Assembly: GCA_041917975.1 (NCBI GenBank)
Contig: JAYRWN010000435.1
Span: 1-20,150 of the forward strand
Direction of reading: 5' to 3'
DNA: 20,150 nt
Origin: JAYRWN01 sp041917975
GTDB taxonomy: Bacteria; Bacteroidota; Bacteroidia; Chitinophagales; Saprospiraceae
A program made the translations under genes and the position numbers. The notes below the pieces were generated by a model. That model was not told the origin of the DNA, did no database searches, and worked only from the letters and a program-made list of their open reading frames with translations. Positions 16,974 through 20,150 of this stretch are shown here, one piece after another (positions within the stretch are counted from its first letter, which is position 1; each line of letters starts with the position of its first letter).

Positions 16974-17774
16974 ATGAAAATTAAACAAAATACCCTAACC
17001 ATCAATGCTTACCACCTTTCGGAAAGCATATTACTGAAGAATTTTCGCCAGGAGTTTAAGGGTAAATTACTCGGTGAATCAAGTTCGGAATTATTTTACC
17101 AATTCGAAGGAGGGCACCTGCTGATCTTTAATTACGGCGTTGCTGTTTTTGCAGAATTAGATCCAATTGCCCGTACCAATTTTATCCGGTTATTAACCCC
17201 CTACCTGGTCCAGCCTCATCAGGGACCCCAGATTCACGAGGATTTTACAATCATTCAAGATGCAAATCTCTCCAAACCGTCTTCCACCTATAATGAGTTG
17301 GCTGTTCCGAATATCAACAGCGACTTGTTACGGGTTTCCATGTTGCAGGTGGCCCAATCCGCAGCTCTGGACTATTATTTGGTGGAAGCACAAAAACTGT
17401 TTGATGAAACGTCCGGTTTGGCACAGGAATTAGAGCGCACCGGAAACATTCGTTTTTCCCGCCGGGCTTTACTCAAATTTATCGGCCGGGCTATCAATAC
17501 CAAAAATCGCATTTTTGACGATCTATACATTTTTGATGCTTCTCCGGTGGTATGGGAGGACGAACTTTTGGGTCAGGTGAACGATGGTTTGTACCGCATT
17601 TTTGATATCCATAACCGTTACCGGGAAATCGAATATATGTTAAAAATTATTGAAGAAAATCTGCATCTTTTCATCGAATTGATTGATGTGCGCAAAAGCC
17701 ACCGGTTAGAATGGATCGTAATTATCCTCATCTTATTTGAAGTCATTCACCTGATCATTCAAAGTTTTCATTAA
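16974..17774 (+). CDS. DUF155 (YagE/RMND1-Sif2 family) membrane-anchored protein
   Basis: The protein has 266 residues. Family landmarks appear in order: FNYGVAVFAELDP at about 52-64, VAQSAALDYY at about 126-135, LLKFIG at about 167-171, FDASPVVWEDE at about 187-197, and the C-terminal membrane segment RLEWIVIILILFEVIHLII at about 244-262. This is the layout of the DUF155/RMD1/Sif2-Sif3 family, whose eukaryotic members (RMND1) act at the mitochondrial inner membrane in translation. The bacterial function is undefined. The bulk should lie on one face of the inner membrane, probably the cytoplasmic side. It is divergent from the HAD gene; downstream lies only the tandem array. Family call is strong, function is not. 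Confidence 0.9.
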   Translation: MKIKQNTLTINAYHLSESILLKNFRQEFKGKLLGESSSELFYQFEGGHLLIFNYGVAVFAELDPIARTNFIRLLTPYLVQPHQGPQIHEDFTIIQDANLSKPSSTYNELAVPNINSDLLRVSMLQVAQSAALDYYLVEAQKLFDETSGLAQELERTGNIRFSRRALLKFIGRAINTKNRIFDDLYIFDASPVVWEDELLGQVNDGLYRIFDIHNRYREIEYMLKIIEENLHLFIELIDVRKSHRLEWIVIILILFEVIHLIIQSFH

Positions 17775-17827
17775 ATAACTGGAGTACATACAAGGTTCAA
17801 TTTATTTCGTGCAATAAAATAGGTTAA

Positions 17828-18484
17828 TTTTTTCTCGCAATGTCCGCGAAGTCCGCAGAGTATTTCCTGTATTACCTGATCTTTTTCTCGCAAAACCCGC
17901 GAAGTCCGCAGAGTTACCTGAACTTTTTCTCGCAATGTCCGCGAATTCCGCAAAGTATTTCCTGTATTACCTGATCTTTTTCTCGCAAAGCCCGCGAAGT
18001 CCGCAGAGTTACCTGAACTTTTTCTCGCAATGTCCGCGAATTCCGCAAAGTATTTCCTGTATTACCTGATCTTTTTCTCGCAAAGCCTGCGAAGTTTGCA
18101 GAGTTGCCTGAACTTTTTCTCGCAAAGCCCGCGAAGTCCGCAGAGTTTTTCCTGTATTACTGATCTTTTTCTCGCAAAGCCCGCGAAGTCCGCAGAGTTA
18201 CCTGAACTTTTTCTCGCAAAGCCCGCGAAGTCCGCAGAGTATTTCCTGTATTACCTGATCTTTTTCTCGCAATGTCCGCGAAGTCCGCAGAGTTACCTGA
18301 ACTTTTTCTCGCAAAGTCCGCGAAGTCCGCAGAGTATTTCCTGTATTACCTGATCTTTTTCTCGCAATGTCCGCGAAGTCCGCAGAGTTGCCTGAACTTT
18401 TTCTCGCAATGTCCGCGAAGTCCGCAAAGTCTTTCTTGTATTACCTGATCTTTTTCTCGCAAAACCCGCGAAGTCCGCAGAGTC
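17828..18484. repeat. Alternating 42/53-bp tandem array (14 units, 95-bp dimers)
   Basis: Fourteen copies of a core of about 34 bp (CTTTTTCTCGCAA, then GTCCGCGAAGTCCGCAGAGT) occur head to tail. They are separated alternately by a tail ending TTTCCTGTATTACCTGAT (A units, 53 bp) and one ending ACCTGAA (B units, 42 bp). Thirteen full units run from 17828 to 18449, and a fourteenth partial unit follows to 18484. Inside the core three 9-mers, roughly CGCAAAGYC, CGCGAAGTC and CGCAGAGT, repeat again. Copies differ at a few fixed positions (AATG/AAAG/AAAA, GAAG/GAAT, CAGAG/CAAAG). A reading frame across part of the array gives only FSQSPRSPQS-type repeats and is not a gene. Confidence 0.95.
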
Positions 18485-18502
18485 TTTTTAAGCTCAAGCT
18501 GT

Positions 18503-18542
18503 AAAAAAAACAAGCCCGAATTTGTCGAAACAAATCCAGGCT
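18503..18542 (-). terminator. UUCG-capped terminator of the candidate RNA
   Basis: On the minus strand a 13-bp stem (5' arm from AGCCTGG, 3' arm ending CGGGCT) closes a UUCG tetraloop and is followed by TGTTTTTTTT. Two of the 13 pairs are G-U wobbles in the minus RNA but A-C mismatches in the plus RNA, which assigns the strand. No protein gene on the minus strand lies upstream of it in this window. Confidence 0.82.
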
Positions 18543-18735
18543 CCTAGACTAAGGTCTCAAAATAAGAAAACTACATCTTCGGCAGGCAGTAAGGATAAAA
18601 ACAGCAGTTAGAAAATCCGTGCAGTAAAAGCCTGCATGTCACGTAAAGATAAAAAATAATATGATTGGGTGTAGCCGGAACAAGGCAAAAAATCTTATAA
18701 ATCAACACATTATATATTTTAATAATACAAAAATA
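18503..18735 (-). ncRNA. Candidate structured small RNA, possibly 6S-like
   Basis: The minus strand has an exact -7 box TATTTTTG at 18728-18735, then about 200 nt without a credible ORF, then a strong terminator at 18503-18542. In between, nested pairings occur: CTACA (18571-18575) with TGTAG (18670-18674); ATCTT (18575-18579) with AAGAT (18646-18650); GCAGGC (18582-18587) with GCCTGC (18630-18635); GGAT (18593-18596) with ATCC (18615-18618), capped by AAC-AGCA-GTT. A small AGAC/GTCT hairpin lies at 18546-18557. A long imperfect hairpin with internal bulges and a terminator is reminiscent of 6S-type RNAs, including those reported in Bacteroidota. No consensus match was made. Ends are approximate. 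Confidence 0.5.
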
Positions 18736-18814
18736 GCTTAATTTATAGCGTCTTAGACCACCTTTACCGAGAATGTTATATTTTTAACCATCACTCATTT
18801 TATGCCAGAACCTT

Positions 18815-19321
18815 ATGCGCATTGCCATCACCGGACCGGAAAGCAGCGGTAAAACCACTTTAGCTAAAGAACTGGCGCACCAGTTGGGCACCCGCGCAGT
18901 GCCTGAATTTGCCCGCTTCCATTTGACCAAATACGGGCCGGAGTACTCTTCCGCGGATTTACTTTATTTCGCCCAGGCTCAGCTGGCCCTGGAGAAAACT
19001 TATATGCGACGTTATCCCCAGGTTCTCATCACGGATACGGATTTATTGGTGCTCAAAATCTGGCATGAGGAAAAATTTGGTCCTTGCCCTCCTGTTTTGG
19101 ATCAGCTTTACCGCCAGACCCGTTATGATCTGATCCTCCTGTGTACCCCTGACCTGGAGTGGCGCCCCGATCCTTTAAGAGAAAATCCCTCCGATCGCGA
19201 CCGCTTATATACCTTATATGCTGAAGAAAGTATCAAGCGGGGTCTTCCCTTTGAACTCATTTCCGGGACTGACCGACTGGACCTGGCTTGGCGTATCCTG
19301 CGTAAGACTTTTGTGATGTAA
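18815..19321 (+). CDS. NadR-like P-loop kinase/ATPase (AAA_28 type)
   Basis: The protein has 168 residues. A Walker A motif GPESSGKTT sits at 7-15, followed by VPEFARFHL (about 29-37). A strand-Asp pair, LITDTDLLVLKIW, lies at 71-83. A lid region DLEWRPDPLRENPSDRDRLY is at about 113-132. These match the ribosylnicotinamide-kinase half of NadR, which occurs alone as a standalone AAA_28-type ATPase in many Bacteroidota. A nucleoside-phosphorylating role in NAD salvage is plausible from family knowledge, but no PnuC transporter or NMN adenylyltransferase domain is next to it. No in-frame ATG lies close upstream of the one at 18815, and it leaves the P-loop at the usual distance from the N-terminus. 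A 6-bp hairpin without a U-run follows the stop. Confidence 0.88.
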   Translation: MRIAITGPESSGKTTLAKELAHQLGTRAVPEFARFHLTKYGPEYSSADLLYFAQAQLALEKTYMRRYPQVLITDTDLLVLKIWHEEKFGPCPPVLDQLYRQTRYDLILLCTPDLEWRPDPLRENPSDRDRLYTLYAEESIKRGLPFELISGTDRLDLAWRILRKTFVM

Positions 19322-19503
19322 AATCCTGGAAGGATTATTGCTTAATGCAACAATTTAGGTTGCTTTTAAATTGATTTTATATTTACCATTTATCCCATAG
19401 CCGAAGGGCCGAATCGACAAAGTGAGAGAGATAGTTTGCTTGTGAGTGGTAAAATTATAAATAAACATTATCCAAAATAGATTGGTTAGCCAAACTTGTT
19501 TGG
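19322..19503. other. Non-coding AT-rich gap
   Basis: No credible gene is seen. It contains a small hairpin right after the kinase stop (AATCCT-GGA-AGGATT, no T-run) and a palindrome CCAAACTTGTTTGG at 19490-19503 that borders the next repeat block. Confidence 0.6.
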
Positions 19504-19730
19504 TTTCTCGCCGAGATACCAAAGTCCGCAAAGTCTAATATATTTATCAGGGCAAACAACCAGCACCGAGACCTAACAAATATACAATTTATTTTTTCTC
19601 GCCGAGATCGCAAAGTCCGCAAAGTCTTTTATATTTATCAGGGACAATCAAGCAGCACCGAGACCTAACAAATATACAATTTATTTTTTCTCGCCGAGAT
19701 CGCAAAGTCCGCAGAGCTTTTCTGTATTTA
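19504..19730. repeat. Tandem repeat of about 91-92 bp, three copies
   Basis: Copies start at CTCGCCGAG at 19507, 19598 and 19690 (periods 91 and 92); the third is truncated. Each opens with three 9-mers (CGCCGAGAT, CGCAAAGTC, CGCAAAGTC). In the two full copies a TTTATCAGGG spacer and an AGCACCGAGACCTAAC block come next, then CAAATATACAATTTATTTTT. The nonamer core is the same as in the array at 17828-18484. CAAATATA reads TATATTTG on the minus strand, an exact promoter-like box, twice. Confidence 0.9.
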
Positions 19731-19799
19731 GCTGTGGAAAAATGTCAAAATAACTGTCGCGGAAAAACAATATTATCCAACCAAAATATTGGCTAAAAA

Positions 19800-19886
19800 G
19801 TCAACATTTTATTGATAATGTACTAATTATTCCTAATTCATAATTCCTCATTCCTAATTTCTAAGCCGAACAAGCCGGAACCATGA
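19800..19886. repeat. Direct repeat copy 1, about 85 bp
   Basis: It starts GTCAACATTTTAT, continues through GTACTAATTATTCCTAATT and CCTCATTCCTAA, and ends AGCCGAACAAGCCGGAACC. A near-identical copy begins 271 nt downstream at 20071. The copies differ mainly in the short TAATTCC-rich middle. Confidence 0.85.
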
Positions 19887-19906
19887 GGCTGCAAAAAATA
19901 AATAAT

Positions 19907-20048
19907 GTCATTTCGACTGAGTCGACCGATAATTTTATTAGAATCGTATCCTTCATCATATACTCAATTAAAATAAATAAACTATTTATGACGAATGGAG
20001 AAATCTATTAAACGTAAGTTAGATGTCTCTGGCTACGGTCGACATGAC
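19907..20048. repeat. Imperfect palindromic interspersed element, about 142 bp
   Basis: The ends are GTCATTTCGAC and GTCGACATGAC, inverse complements with one mismatch. Near the right end an inner 10-bp hairpin (GAGAAATCTA with TAGATGTCTC, one mismatch, 19998-20007 and 20020-20029) is present. Elements beginning GTCATTTCGAC and carrying AGAAATCTATT are, in my recollection, scattered intergenic repeats of Bacteroidota genomes. No transposase or target-site duplication was seen. Confidence 0.65.
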
Positions 20049-20070
20049 ACTAAATATTTTATCATTTTTG

Positions 20071-20150
20071 GTCAACATTTTATATATAAAGTACTAATTA
20101 TTCCTAATTTCTCATTCCTCATTCCTAAGCCGAACAAGCCGGAACCATGA
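20071..20150. repeat. Direct repeat copy 2, cut by window edge
   Basis: It repeats the 19800-19886 sequence (GTCAACATTTTAT to AGCCGAACAAGCCGGAACC) and reaches the right edge. With the palindromic element between the copies, it suggests a larger repeat of about 271 bp. Confidence 0.85.

Noticed and set aside
18030..18353. A 107-codon reading frame inside the tandem array
   Set aside because: It encodes only reiterated FSQSPRSPQS/FLAKPAKSAE-type translation of the DNA repeat, with no start signal; it is a by-product of the array.
17828..18484. CRISPR-like array of repeats with short spacers
   Set aside because: The spacers are only two recurring sequences rather than unique ones, units alternate in length, and no cas gene is present; it is a tandem repeat.
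19322..19336. Hairpin AATCCT-GGA-AGGATT just after the kinase stop
   Set aside because: No T-run follows on either side, so it does not meet the minimum for an intrinsic terminator.
19580..19680. TATATTTG boxes in the 91-bp repeat as functional minus-strand promoters
   Set aside because: They match the -7 box exactly, but no -33 element is at the right spacing and no minus-strand gene lies close downstream, so they are mentioned only under the repeat.

Overview
The window looks like chromosomal DNA of a member of the Bacteroidota. The evidence is a SusC/SusD outer-membrane pair, a secreted protein ending in a type IX secretion (T9SS) sorting tail, weak or absent Shine-Dalgarno sequences, and several upstream matches to the Bacteroidota -7 promoter box TAnnTTTG. 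The mix of a large VCBS/ASPIC-UnbV protein, a DUF5107-TPR protein and a CBM96/DNRLRE-type adhesin-like protein would fit the Saprospiria, but I infer that rank only weakly. No phage, plasmid, insertion sequence, CRISPR array, tRNA or rRNA was seen.

Layout. Positions 1-2057 hold three small genes: a DUF1801 protein cut by the left edge, a one-TM protein of a common Bacteroidota type (DUF6090-like), and a convergent two-TM membrane protein of unknown function. Positions 2233-13525 form a minus-strand nutrient-acquisition block, read from right to left: SusC, SusD, a strong intrinsic terminator, then a separately promoted pair made of an ASPIC/UnbV-VCBS lipoprotein and a DUF5107-TPR protein. Positions 13913-15964 encode a T9SS-exported multidomain surface protein with its own promoter. 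Next come a HAD phosphatase (minus), divergent from a membrane-anchored DUF155/YagE-RMND1 protein (plus), and a NadR-like P-loop kinase (plus).

How the genes fit together. SusC and SusD would import an oligomer across the outer membrane. The VCBS lipoprotein and the DUF5107 protein, which resembles sugar-handling mutarotase-like proteins, are plausible helpers at the cell surface or in the periplasm. No glycosidase, sulfatase, peptidase or regulator is present, so the substrate cannot be named.

The most interesting DNA is non-coding and lies to the right of 17775. It holds a 14-unit alternating tandem array with nested 9-bp, 42/53-bp and 95-bp periods; a probable unannotated structured RNA on the minus strand ending in a UUCG-capped terminator; a second tandem repeat that shares the same nonamer core; and a long duplication around an imperfect palindrome that runs off the right edge. 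About 1.6 kb of the last 2.4 kb is repeat or putative RNA rather than protein-coding sequence.
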